Below, in pieces: positions 52,044 to 60,032 of a DNA stretch of 64,000 nucleotides; position 1 is the stretch's first letter; every line of letters starts with the position of its first letter. The DNA is from CAKZNE01 sp963976435 (GTDB lineage Bacteria; Bacteroidota; Bacteroidia; Flavobacteriales; Schleiferiaceae): contig CAXBKQ010000007.1 in assembly GCA_963976435.1 (NCBI GenBank), positions 62,001 through 126,000 of the forward strand, written 5' to 3'. Made by a program: the position numbers and the translations under genes. The notes under the pieces were generated by a model, which had not been told where the DNA came from, searched no databases, and saw nothing but the letters and a program-made list of their open reading frames with translations.

Positions 52044-52466
52044 TTATGCTTCAGTGTAATCTCTTCTTACAATGAACTTGGTTTTTACTGGCAACTTCTG
52101 AGCTGCAAGGCGCAAAGCTTCTTTTGCGATTTCACCATTAACACCATCTAATTCAAAGATGATTCTACCTGGTTTTACAACAGCAACCCAATGATCCAAG
52201 GCACCTTTTCCTTTTCCCATCCTTACCTCTGCAGGCTTCTTAGTGATAGGCTTGTCTGGAAATATTCTAATCCACAATTGTCCTTCCCTTTTCATATAAC
52301 GGGTAGCCGCGATACGAGCCGCTTCTATCTGACGTGAATTAATGAACACTTCGTCCAGTGCTTTAATCGCAAAGCTTCCAAAAGAAATGGTAGAACCTCT
52401 TTGGGCTAAACCTTTCATTTTTCCTTTAAACTGCTTTCTGTGCTTTGTCTTTTTAGGCTGTAACAT
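52044..52466 (-). CDS. rplP: 50S ribosomal protein uL16
   Basis: 140 residues with MLQPKKTKHRKQFKGKMKGLAQRGSTISFG, the RKxRKxxxG-type start, and RMGKGKGALDHWVAVVKPGRIIFELDGV. Arranges 23S helices near the A site and peptidyl transferase centre. Confidence 0.98.
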   Translation of the reverse strand: MLQPKKTKHRKQFKGKMKGLAQRGSTISFGSFAIKALDEVFINSRQIEAARIAATRYMKREGQLWIRIFPDKPITKKPAEVRMGKGKGALDHWVAVVKPGRIIFELDGVNGEIAKEALRLAAQKLPVKTKFIVRRDYTEA

Positions 52467-52491
52467 ATTATTACAATCGTTTAATCAAGTC

Positions 52492-53220
52492 TTACTTTCT
52501 TTTTCTTCTTGCCCCACCACGGTTTCCACCTTGGCTATTACTGTTGTTTCCGGATCCTTTTTTTACAGTACCTAATAGGTTACTCAAATCTCTCTTTCCG
52601 TAAACTTCACCTTTCATGATCCATACTTTAAAACCAATACGACCATAAGTAGTATGAGCTTCTGTTAAAGCATAATCAATGTCTGCTCTAAAAGTATGAA
52701 GAGGGGTTCTACCATCTTTATACATTTCAGATCTTGCCATTTCAGCACCATTCAAACGACCAGAAGCTTGAACTTTAATTCCTTCTGCTCCCATTCTCAT
52801 AGTTGCAGCGATGGCCATTTTAATAGCTCTTCTATAGCTAATCCTTCCTTCTACCTGGCGGGCAATACTATCTGCAACTAATTTTGCATCTAGTTCTGGA
52901 CGCTTAATTTCGAAGATGTTTATTTGAACTTCCTTATTGGTAAGTTTTTTCAACTCCTCTTTAAGCTTATCCACTTCTTGTCCTCCTTTACCGATAATAA
53001 TACCTGGACGACTTGTAGTAATAGTTACAGTAACTAACTTTAAAGTACGTTCTATTATGATTCGGCTTACACTTGCTTTTGACAGACGAGCATAAAGGTA
53101 TTTACGGATTTTATCATCCTCGGCAATCTTATCACCGTAATCTCTTCCACCGTACCAATTACTGTCCCATCCGCGGATAAAACCTAATCTGTTTCCTATA
53201 GGGTTTGTCTTTTGTCCCAT
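52492..53220 (-). CDS. rpsC: 30S ribosomal protein uS3
   Basis: 242 residues. Starts MGQKTNPIGNRLGFIRGWDSNWYGGRDY, KH domain with SRPGIIIGKGGQEVDKLKEELKKLT, C-terminal domain with GAEMARSEMYKDGRTPLHTFRADIDYALTEAHTTYG. A short Gly/Asn/Arg-rich tail (GSGNNSNSQGGNRGGARRKRK) is at the end. Part of the mRNA entry-site helicase. Confidence 0.98.
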   Translation of the reverse strand: MGQKTNPIGNRLGFIRGWDSNWYGGRDYGDKIAEDDKIRKYLYARLSKASVSRIIIERTLKLVTVTITTSRPGIIIGKGGQEVDKLKEELKKLTNKEVQINIFEIKRPELDAKLVADSIARQVEGRISYRRAIKMAIAATMRMGAEGIKVQASGRLNGAEMARSEMYKDGRTPLHTFRADIDYALTEAHTTYGRIGFKVWIMKGEVYGKRDLSNLLGTVKKGSGNNSNSQGGNRGGARRKRK

Positions 53221-53225
53221 TTAGA

Positions 53226-53663
53226 TTATGAATTACTTTCGTTAGCTGTTACTTCTTCTTCTCCTGCAGTATTTTTAGAATCCACAATCACTGTTACATG
53301 ATTACTTCTTTTGCGAATTCTATGTGCACGTCCTTGCGGAGCGGGTTGAATTCTCTTCAACATTCTTGCACTATCTACAAAAATCTCTTTAATATAAAGG
53401 CTTGCATCTTCGATGCGCTCACCTTCATTTTTTTGCTCCCAGTTATTCAAAGCTGAAAGAACCAGTTTTTCTAGTCTTCCACTTGCTTCTTTACCGCTAT
53501 GCTTTAGCATAAACAAAGCCTTTTCAACTTCTACACCTCTGATCATATCCGCCACAAGACGCATTTTACGAGGGGAGGTAGGGCAATTGTTTAATTTTGC
53601 CATAGCCACAGTCTTTCTGGCCTCCTTAATAGCTTCTGCTCTTAATCTTTTTCTAGCACCCAT
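53226..53663 (-). CDS. rplV: 50S ribosomal protein uL22
   Basis: 145 residues; the core with NNCPTSPRKMRLVADMIRGVEVEKALFML and APQGRAHRIRKRSNHVTVIV, whose loop lines the exit tunnel. N- and C-terminal extensions of about 20 and 15 residues exceed the E. coli protein (110). Six nt upstream of rpsC. Confidence 0.97.
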   Translation of the reverse strand: MGARKRLRAEAIKEARKTVAMAKLNNCPTSPRKMRLVADMIRGVEVEKALFMLKHSGKEASGRLEKLVLSALNNWEQKNEGERIEDASLYIKEIFVDSARMLKRIQPAPQGRAHRIRKRSNHVTVIVDSKNTAGEEEVTANESNS

Positions 53664-53674
53664 ATTATAATATT

Positions 53675-53956
53675 TTAGCGCTTACCTTTATCTTTCTTAT
53701 TACCCCCATGACCTCTAAAAGTACGGGTCGGTGAAAATTCACCAAGCTTGTGTCCTACCATGTTTTCAGTTACAAATACTGGAACAAATGTTCTCCCATT
53801 ATGCACTGCGATAGTTTGTCCTACAAAATCTGGTGAGATCATAGAAGCTCTAGAGTATGTTTTCACCACGGATTTCTTTCCGGACTCAACATTTAGAGCA
53901 ACTTTTTTCTCAAGCTTATAATGTATATATGGACCTTTTTTAAGTGACCTTGCCAT
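53675..53956 (-). CDS. rpsS: 30S ribosomal protein uS19
   Basis: 93 residues, MARSLKKGPYIHYKLEKKV at the start and ENMVGHKLGEFSPTRTFRGHGGNKKDKGKR at the end. Head protein that contacts uS13 and tRNA. Confidence 0.98.
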   Translation of the reverse strand: MARSLKKGPYIHYKLEKKVALNVESGKKSVVKTYSRASMISPDFVGQTIAVHNGRTFVPVFVTENMVGHKLGEFSPTRTFRGHGGNKKDKGKR

Positions 53957-53961
53957 CTTAA

Positions 53962-54789
53962 TTATTTTTTCCTTCTTTCAACAATATACTTATTGGACTC
54001 TTTTTTCGGCGTACGAGTTTTGTATCCTTTTGCAGGTAATCCTTTTCTAGATCTTGGGTGACCTCCAGAAGCTCTACCTTCACCACCACCCATTGGGTGA
54101 TCAACTGGGTTCATCGCTACACCTCTAACTCTAGGTCTTTTACCTAACCAACGGTGACGTCCTGCTTTACCAGAAATTTCAAGAGCATTATCAGAATTAC
54201 TTACAGCTCCGATTGTGGCTCTACAGGTAATTAAGATCATTCTCGACTCACCACTTGGTAATTTAATAGTGGCATACTTACCCTCTCTAGCCGATAGCTG
54301 AGCAAAAGAACCTGCACTTCTTGAAATCACAGCTCCCTGTCCTGGGCGCATTTCGATACAACTAATTACAGTTCCTAAAGGAATTTCAGAAAGCAACAGT
54401 GTATTTCCAATTTCTGGAGCAACACCTGCACCACTTAATACTACTTGCCCAACTTGTAAACCGTTTGGAGCAATCATATATCTCTTCTCACCATCTGCAT
54501 AGTATAACAAGGCTATCCTTGCAGTACGGTTTGGATCATATTCAATAGACTTCACTGTAGCTGGAATACCATCTTTGTCTCTTTTGAAATCGACAATACG
54601 ATATTTCTGTTTGTGACCACCACCTATCTGTCTCATGGTCATCTTACCAGTGTTATTTCTACCACCAGATTTAGATTTACCTTTTACTAGAGACTTTTCA
54701 GGACCAGATGTTTTAGTAACATTGGCAAAGTCATTTACTACTTTAAAACGCTGTCCGGGTGTAACCGGTTTTAATTTTCTTACTCCCAT
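53962..54789 (-). CDS. rplB: 50S ribosomal protein uL2
   Basis: 275 residues, with TMRQIGGGHKQKYRIVDFKRDKDGIP and the C-terminal NPVDHPMGGGEGRASGGHPRSRKGLPAKGYKTRT containing the conserved His (in GGGEGRASGGHP) near the peptidyl transferase centre. Normal length. Confidence 0.99.
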   Translation of the reverse strand: MGVRKLKPVTPGQRFKVVNDFANVTKTSGPEKSLVKGKSKSGGRNNTGKMTMRQIGGGHKQKYRIVDFKRDKDGIPATVKSIEYDPNRTARIALLYYADGEKRYMIAPNGLQVGQVVLSGAGVAPEIGNTLLLSEIPLGTVISCIEMRPGQGAVISRSAGSFAQLSAREGKYATIKLPSGESRMILITCRATIGAVSNSDNALEISGKAGRHRWLGKRPRVRGVAMNPVDHPMGGGEGRASGGHPRSRKGLPAKGYKTRTPKKESNKYIVERRKK

Positions 54790-54794
54790 TTGGA

Positions 54795-55085
54795 CTATAT
54801 ATTACTGTATAGGTCGATGGTTTCTCCACTTCTCACCTCAACTATGGCCTTTTTATATGCTCCGGTATTCCCAGAAACAACACCATTTTTTGTGTTACGC
54901 GATTTCTTTTTACCTGGCATAACCATGGTTCTAATAGCATCGATATTAACACCGTATAACTCTTCAATGGCTTTTTTGATCTCGACTTTATTCGCCTTTC
55001 TGTCAACTACAAAAGCAAAGCGATTGTTTAACTCACTATCGCTGGTAGCTTTTTCTGTAATTACTGGTCTAATTAAGATTCCCAT
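54795..55085 (-). CDS. rplW: 50S ribosomal protein uL23
   Basis: 96 residues: ILIRPVITEKATSDSELNNRFAFVVDRKANKVEIKKAIEELYGVNIDAIRTMVMPGKKK is the L23 signature. Exit-tunnel protein that binds SRP and trigger factor. Confidence 0.98.
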   Translation of the reverse strand: MGILIRPVITEKATSDSELNNRFAFVVDRKANKVEIKKAIEELYGVNIDAIRTMVMPGKKKSRNTKNGVVSGNTGAYKKAIVEVRSGETIDLYSNI

Positions 55086-55088
55086 TGT

Positions 55089-55718
55089 TTACTTTCTTAA
55101 AAGAGTTTCAATTTGTCCTAACGAATCTTCAGTTAAAAGTACACTTTGCGCATTCATTAAGTCGTAAGTGTTTAATTCTGAAGCATTTATAACATTAGCC
55201 CCCTTAAAATTTCGGGACGACAAATATACATTTTTATTTGACTCTCCAAGTACTACTAAGGATTTTTTCCCATCAAGGCCTAAAGCCTTGATAACATTGA
55301 TGAATTCCTTTGTTTTAGGAGCATCCATTGTAAAGGGCTCCATTACTTGAATATTATTCTCTCCAGCCTTGATGCTAAGTGCCGACATTCTAGCATTAGC
55401 TTTAAGCTTTTTATTCAATTTAAAGCTATAGTTTCTTGGGCGTGGACCGAATACCGTACCCCCACCTCTTTGTACTGGAGATTTTAAAGACCCAACACGA
55501 GCATTACCCGTACCTTTTTGTCTGAAAAATTTCTTAGTTGTTCTAGAAACTTCTGCTCTTTCCTTTGCTTTATGAGTCCCTTGGCGTTGGTTTGCCAAAT
55601 ATTGTTTCACATCTAAGTAAATAGAGTGGTGGTTGGGCTCAATTTTATATAGATCCTCGGCCAAAGTAACCTTACGACCAGTATCTTTTCCGTCTCTGCT
55701 TAATACTGCTACTTCCAT
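55089..55718 (-). CDS. rplD: 50S ribosomal protein uL4
   Basis: 209 residues from the ATG at 55716-55718 (MEVAVLSRDGKDTGRKV); one codon upstream would be a GTG. The tunnel loop reads RQKGTGNARVGSLKSPVQRGGGTVFGPRPRNYSFKLN. The ATG shares its A with the rplC stop (TGATG). In enterobacteria uL4 represses this operon. Confidence 0.98.
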   Translation of the reverse strand: MEVAVLSRDGKDTGRKVTLAEDLYKIEPNHHSIYLDVKQYLANQRQGTHKAKERAEVSRTTKKFFRQKGTGNARVGSLKSPVQRGGGTVFGPRPRNYSFKLNKKLKANARMSALSIKAGENNIQVMEPFTMDAPKTKEFINVIKALGLDGKKSLVVLGESNKNVYLSSRNFKGANVINASELNTYDLMNAQSVLLTEDSLGQIETLLRK

Positions 55719-56335
55719 CACTTGCTGATTATTACTTGTGAATTTTTAGGTCCAGGAATAGATCCTTTCACTACCAATAGATTCTTTTCAGCGTCAACCT
55801 TTAATATTCTAAGGTTTTCTACTACAGCTTTCTTTCCACCCATACGTCCGGCCATTTTCATGCCCTTAAATACTCTTGATGGATCAGATCCTGCACCAAT
55901 AGAACCAGGTGCACGCAGACGGTTATGCTGACCGTGAGTTGCTTGTCCAACTCCACCAAAACCGTGACGCTTAACAACCCCTTGGAAACCTTTTCCTTTG
56001 GAGTTACCAGAAATGTTTACGAATTCTCCTTCTTGGAAGATGTCAACTAATACTGTATCTCCCAATTTAATTTCACCTTCTAAAGATTTAACTTCAATTG
56101 ATGAGGCTTTTGGAGTAGTACCAGCTTTTTTGAAATGTCCTACTTGTTGATTAGCAACGTTTTTCTCGCTCTTATCACCGTAGGCAATCTGAATGGCATT
56201 ATAACCGTCAACTTCGGTAGTTTTAATTTGAGTAACTACACAAGGACCAGCTTCGATGACGGTACATGGTAAATTCTTACCATTTTCATCAAAGAGGCTT
56301 GTCATTCCGATCTTTTTACCGATCAATCCAGGCAT
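55718..56335 (-). CDS. rplC: 50S ribosomal protein uL3
   Basis: 205 residues. MPGLIGKKIGMTSLFDENGKNLPCTVIEAGPC start, GKGFQGVVKRHGFGGVGQATHGQHNRLRAPGSIGAGSDPSRVFKGMKMAGRMGG central loop that reaches the peptidyl transferase centre. The Gln modified by PrmB in E. coli corresponds to the loop segment ATHGQHN. Complete. Confidence 0.98.
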   Translation of the reverse strand: MPGLIGKKIGMTSLFDENGKNLPCTVIEAGPCVVTQIKTTEVDGYNAIQIAYGDKSEKNVANQQVGHFKKAGTTPKASSIEVKSLEGEIKLGDTVLVDIFQEGEFVNISGNSKGKGFQGVVKRHGFGGVGQATHGQHNRLRAPGSIGAGSDPSRVFKGMKMAGRMGGKKAVVENLRILKVDAEKNLLVVKGSIPGPKNSQVIISK

Positions 56336-56367
56336 TTGACCTAATTTTAATTGTTATTATTAACTAC

Positions 56368-56673
56368 TTAAACTTTAATTTCCACTTCAACTCCACTAGG
56401 AAGCTCTAATTTCATAAGAGCATCAATAGTTTTTGAAGAAGAAGAATAGATATCCATCAATCTTTTATAAGAAGATAATTGGAACTGCTCTCTAGACTTC
56501 TTGTTTACGTGTGGTGAACGCAATACAGTATAAATACGCTTGTTAGTTGGTAATGGAATTGGTCCATTTACGATAGCCCCTGTACTCTTTACAGTTTTTA
56601 CAATCTTTTCAGCAGACTTGTCTACTAAATTATGATCATAAGATTTAAGCTTTATTCTAATTTTCTGACTCAT
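56368..56673 (-). CDS. rpsJ: 30S ribosomal protein uS10
   Basis: 101 residues, QKIRIKLKSYDHNLVDKSAEKIV start and PLPTNKRIYTVLRSPHVNKKSREQF middle. Also a NusA/NusB partner in antitermination. Directly downstream of fusA (11 nt); no tuf gene intervenes, unlike in proteobacteria. Confidence 0.98.
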   Translation of the reverse strand: MSQKIRIKLKSYDHNLVDKSAEKIVKTVKSTGAIVNGPIPLPTNKRIYTVLRSPHVNKKSREQFQLSSYKRLMDIYSSSSKTIDALMKLELPSGVEVEIKV

Positions 56674-56684
56674 CTAATTATCAG

Positions 56685-58787
56685 TTAAGCTGTTTGTCCT
56701 TTAACTTTTGCAATAATTTCATCAGCTACATTTCTTGGAGCCTCATCATAATGTGAGAATTCCATAGTTGAAGTAGCACGTCCAGAGGACATAGTTCTTA
56801 AGGCAGTAACATATCCAAACATCTCAGACAATGGCACTTTTGCCTTGATAACCTTCGATCCTGATCTATCACCCATTCCTTCCATCACACCTCTTCTGCG
56901 GTTCAAATCACCAACGATATCACCCATATTTTCTTCTGGAGTTAATACTTCCAATTTCATAATAGGCTCTAACAATACTGGTGATGCTTTTGGCAAGGCT
57001 TCTCTATAAGCCATTTTTGCTGCCAATTCAAATGAAAGTTGATCCGAATCCACCGCGTGGAAAGATCCATCACTTAAAGTAACCTTCATACTATCCATTG
57101 GGAAACCTGCTAAAACACCGTTTAACATGGCATCCTTAAATCCTTTTTCTACAGAAGGAATAAATTCTTTAGGGATGTTACCACCCTTAATTACATTTAA
57201 AAATTCTAAACCACCTTCTTCAGAGTCGTTAGCTTCAATCTTTACTACGATATCTGCAAATTTACCACGACCACCAGATTGCTTTTTGTAAACCTCACGG
57301 TGATCAACAGAACCAGTAATTGTTTCTTTATAAGAAACCTGAGGAGCACCTTGGTTTACCTCAACTTTAAATTCTCTCCTTAAACGATCAACAATAATAT
57401 CCAAGTGAAGCTCACCCATACCGCTTACTACGGTTTGACCTGTTTCTTCGTCTGTTCTTACTTGGAAAGTTGGATCTTCTTCAGCTAATTTTCCTAGAGC
57501 AATTCCCAATTTATCAACATCTGCTTGAGTTTTAGGCTCAATAGCAATACCGATTACTGGATCAGGAAAATCCATGGATTCCAATACGATAGGACTACCT
57601 TCTGAACAAAGAGTATCTCCTGTTTTAATATCTTTAAAACCCACCAAAGCAGCAATATCACCAGCATCTAAGCTATCGATCTGATTTTGCTTATTAGCAT
57701 GCATTTGGAAAATTCTTGAAATTCTTTCTTTCTTTCCAGTTCTACTGTTATGAACATAAGATCCAGAATCTAATTTTCCAGAATAAGCTCTTGTAAAACA
57801 CAACCTTCCTACAAATGGGTCTGTTGCAATTTTAAATGCCAATGCTGCAAATGGCTCATCAACATCTGGCTTTCTTAACTCTTCCTCTTCAGTTCTAGGG
57901 TTAGTTCCAGAAATGGCTTCAACATCCATTGGAGAAGGTAAAATTTCCATTACCATATCCAACATTGCTTGAACACCTTTGTTTTTAAATGCAGAACCAC
58001 ACATCATTGGAATAACTTTTCCAGCAATAGTAGCCTCTCTTAAAGCATCCAAAATTTCTCTTTCAGTAAGAGATTCAGGATCCTCAAAATATTTTTCCAT
58101 CAATGTATCATTGAACTCAGCAACTGCTTCTAACAATTGTTCGCGATACATTTCTGCTTCTTCACGTACATCCTCAGGAATATCAATTTCCTGAAAAGTC
58201 ATTCCCATATCGTCTTCATTCCAAACGATTCCACGGAAATTAATCAAATCAACTACACCTTTAAAATCCGCTTCAGAACCAATAGGAATTTGAAGTGGTA
58301 AAGCGTGGCTGCCTAACATTGTTTTTACCTGAGTACAAACATTTAGGAAATCTGCTCCTTGACGATCCATTTTGTTTACAAAACCGATTCTTGGAACATT
58401 GTAATTATCTGCTAATCTCCAGTTCGTTTCAGATTGTGGCTCAACACCGTCAACTGCACTAAATAAGAAAACCAAACCGTCTAATACACGAAGTGATCTA
58501 TTCACCTCAACTGTAAAATCAACGTGTCCTGGAGTATCAATAATATTCACATGGTATTTCTGATCTCTGTACATCCAATCAAGAGTTGTAGCAGCAGAAG
58601 TAATAGTGATACCTCTTTCCTGCTCTTGCTCCATCCAGTCCATTGTAGCAGCACCATCGTGTACCTCTCCAATTTTATGACTTACACCACCATAGTAAAG
58701 GATACGTTCGGTAGTTGTGGTTTTACCTGCATCAATATGAGCAGCAATACCTATGTTTCTCGTGAATTTTAAATCTCTTTTTGCCAT
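56685..58787 (-). CDS. fusA: Elongation factor G
   Basis: 700 residues. GTPase motifs AHIDAGKTTTTERIL, RGITITSAATT, DTPGHVDF and NKMD, followed by domains II-V with the signature GGNIPKEFIPSVEKGF and closing VTALRTMSSGRATSTMEFSHYDEAP. Translocates tRNAs and helps ribosome recycling. It links the str (rpsL-rpsG) and S10 operons here. Confidence 0.99.
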   Translation of the reverse strand: MAKRDLKFTRNIGIAAHIDAGKTTTTERILYYGGVSHKIGEVHDGAATMDWMEQEQERGITITSAATTLDWMYRDQKYHVNIIDTPGHVDFTVEVNRSLRVLDGLVFLFSAVDGVEPQSETNWRLADNYNVPRIGFVNKMDRQGADFLNVCTQVKTMLGSHALPLQIPIGSEADFKGVVDLINFRGIVWNEDDMGMTFQEIDIPEDVREEAEMYREQLLEAVAEFNDTLMEKYFEDPESLTEREILDALREATIAGKVIPMMCGSAFKNKGVQAMLDMVMEILPSPMDVEAISGTNPRTEEEELRKPDVDEPFAALAFKIATDPFVGRLCFTRAYSGKLDSGSYVHNSRTGKKERISRIFQMHANKQNQIDSLDAGDIAALVGFKDIKTGDTLCSEGSPIVLESMDFPDPVIGIAIEPKTQADVDKLGIALGKLAEEDPTFQVRTDEETGQTVVSGMGELHLDIIVDRLRREFKVEVNQGAPQVSYKETITGSVDHREVYKKQSGGRGKFADIVVKIEANDSEEGGLEFLNVIKGGNIPKEFIPSVEKGFKDAMLNGVLAGFPMDSMKVTLSDGSFHAVDSDQLSFELAAKMAYREALPKASPVLLEPIMKLEVLTPEENMGDIVGDLNRRRGVMEGMGDRSGSKVIKAKVPLSEMFGYVTALRTMSSGRATSTMEFSHYDEAPRNVADEIIAKVKGQTA

Positions 58788-58811
58788 TTTTATTCTTAGC
58801 TATTAGCTTAA

Positions 58812-59282
58812 TTAGAATTTGAAAAATGAAAATGCTTTGTTTGCCTCTGCCATTTTGTGAACATCCATTCTCTTCTTCACTGCAGCTCCTTCTTCTTTGG
58901 AGGCAGCAAGAATCTCAGCAGCTAATCTAGCAGCCATGGATTTTTCATTACGCTTTCTAGCATAAGAAATCAACCACTTCATAGATACAGATACTTTACG
59001 GTCTGGACGGATAGGCACAGGAACCTGAAAAGTGGATCCACCTACTCTACGGCTTCTTACTTCTACATGTGGCATAACATTGTTTAATGCCTCTTTCCAT
59101 AACTCTAAGCCGTTACCTTCTTCAGTCTTTTGAGAAACAATATCAATTGCTTCATAAAAAACAGCATAGGCAACACTTTTCTTACCACTATACATTAGGT
59201 TGTTTACAAAACGAGTAACCAAGGTATCATTGAATCTTGGATCTGGTAAAAGTGGTCTTTTTTTAGCTCTGGTCTTTCTCAT
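58812..59282 (-). CDS. rpsG: 30S ribosomal protein uS7
   Basis: 156 residues: MRKTRAKKRPLLPDPRFNDTLVTRFVNNLMYSGKKSVAYAVFYEA and VGGSTFQVPVPIRPDRK, then the helical C-terminus. Initiates head assembly. In E. coli it represses the str operon by binding its mRNA between rpsL and rpsG; the 18-nt gap here leaves no space for that site. Confidence 0.98.
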   Translation of the reverse strand: MRKTRAKKRPLLPDPRFNDTLVTRFVNNLMYSGKKSVAYAVFYEAIDIVSQKTEEGNGLELWKEALNNVMPHVEVRSRRVGGSTFQVPVPIRPDRKVSVSMKWLISYARKRNEKSMAARLAAEILAASKEEGAAVKKRMDVHKMAEANKAFSFFKF

Positions 59283-59300
59283 CGCTTATCTCGAGTATTA

Positions 59301-59681
59301 TTACTTTTTATCTTTTGGTTTCTTAGCACCATATTTTGATCTACGCTGCATACGTCCACTCACACCTTGAGTATCTAAAGCACCTCTTACGATGTGATAT
59401 CTAACTCCCGGTAAATCCTTTACTCTACCACCTCTTACAAGTACAATACTGTGCTCCTGTAAGTTGTGACCTTCTCCTGGAATGTATGCATTCACCTCAT
59501 TCCCATTTGTTAACCTTACCCTAGCTACCTTACGCATTGCAGAGTTTGGTTTCTTTGGAGTAGTAGTGTAAACACGTGTGCACACCCCTCTTCTTTGTGG
59601 TGATGATTGTAAAGCTGCAGACTTGCTCTTTTTAGTGGTCTGCACCCTTCCTTTTCGTACTAATTGCTGTATCGTTGGCAT
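59301..59681 (-). CDS. rpsL: 30S ribosomal protein uS12
   Basis: 126 residues, MPTIQQLVRKGRVQTTKKSKS start. Streptomycin-relevant positions are wild type: Lys43-Lys44 in TTTPKKPNSA and Lys88 with Asp89 (the residue methylthiolated by RimO in many bacteria) in GGRVKDLPGV. First gene of the whole ribosomal cluster, about 50 nt behind its promoter. Confidence 0.99.
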   Translation of the reverse strand: MPTIQQLVRKGRVQTTKKSKSAALQSSPQRRGVCTRVYTTTPKKPNSAMRKVARVRLTNGNEVNAYIPGEGHNLQEHSIVLVRGGRVKDLPGVRYHIVRGALDTQGVSGRMQRRSKYGAKKPKDKK

Positions 59682-59698
59682 ATACTGTTTAATCTAAG

Positions 59699-59732
59699 CT
59701 GTTAAAAATCAACAGATACCCTATTTTTAGGG
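59699..59732 (-). promoter_or_regulatory. str-operon leader with two small hairpins
   Basis: In the short rpsL leader the minus strand can fold CCCTA-AAAA-TAGGG (59719-59732) right at the 5' end and CTGTT-N7-AACAG (59699-59715) next. Together they occupy nearly all of the leader before the rpsL ATG. Either could influence stability or feedback control; function is inferred only. Confidence 0.5.
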
Positions 59733-59737
59733 GACTG

Positions 59738-59767
59738 CAAATGTATAACTATTTCTTATTCTGACAA
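59738..59767 (-). promoter_or_regulatory. Promoter of the ribosomal protein cluster
   Basis: Minus strand TTG (59765-59767), 19 nt, TACATTTG (59738-59745), then CAGTCCCC. A perfect Bacteroidota promoter, expected to drive rpsL and genes behind it. Confidence 0.8.
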
Positions 59768-60032
59768 GAGGGTGTAAAAAAATAATTTTAAAGAAGTTTA
59801 AAATACTTTCTAACTATATGTAAAACTGAACTTTAAGTATTTCTAAACCGAGGAAAATTTTTCCTTGCTAACACAAATTTTAGATCCCTTCATTTTGAAT
59901 TTGCAAACATCCAACATTTAAGGAGAAATTGCAGTTTTAATTTACATTTCTCCCTTTTTATTAAAAGCTTTTAACATGGTTTGCTACATACCTATATAAA
60001 TAGGTATTTTGGCGCCTCAATTTTTTTATTGC
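59768..60032. other. Divergent AT-rich spacer with inverted repeats upstream of uvrD
   Basis: No gene seen. Three inverted repeats: AGGAAAA-T-TTTTCCT (59851-59865); GGAGAAAT / ATTTCTCC (59922-59929 and 59946-59953) followed by CTTTTTATT, which looks like a plus-strand terminator; and TACCTAT-ATAA-ATAGGTA (59989-60006) just before the helicase start. A weak promoter TTG (59981-59983), 20 nt, GTATTTTG (60004-60011) overlaps the last one. Confidence 0.6.

Noticed and set aside
54790..55167. 125-codon plus-strand frame opposite rplW
   Set aside because: Shadow of a fully conserved ribosomal protein gene.
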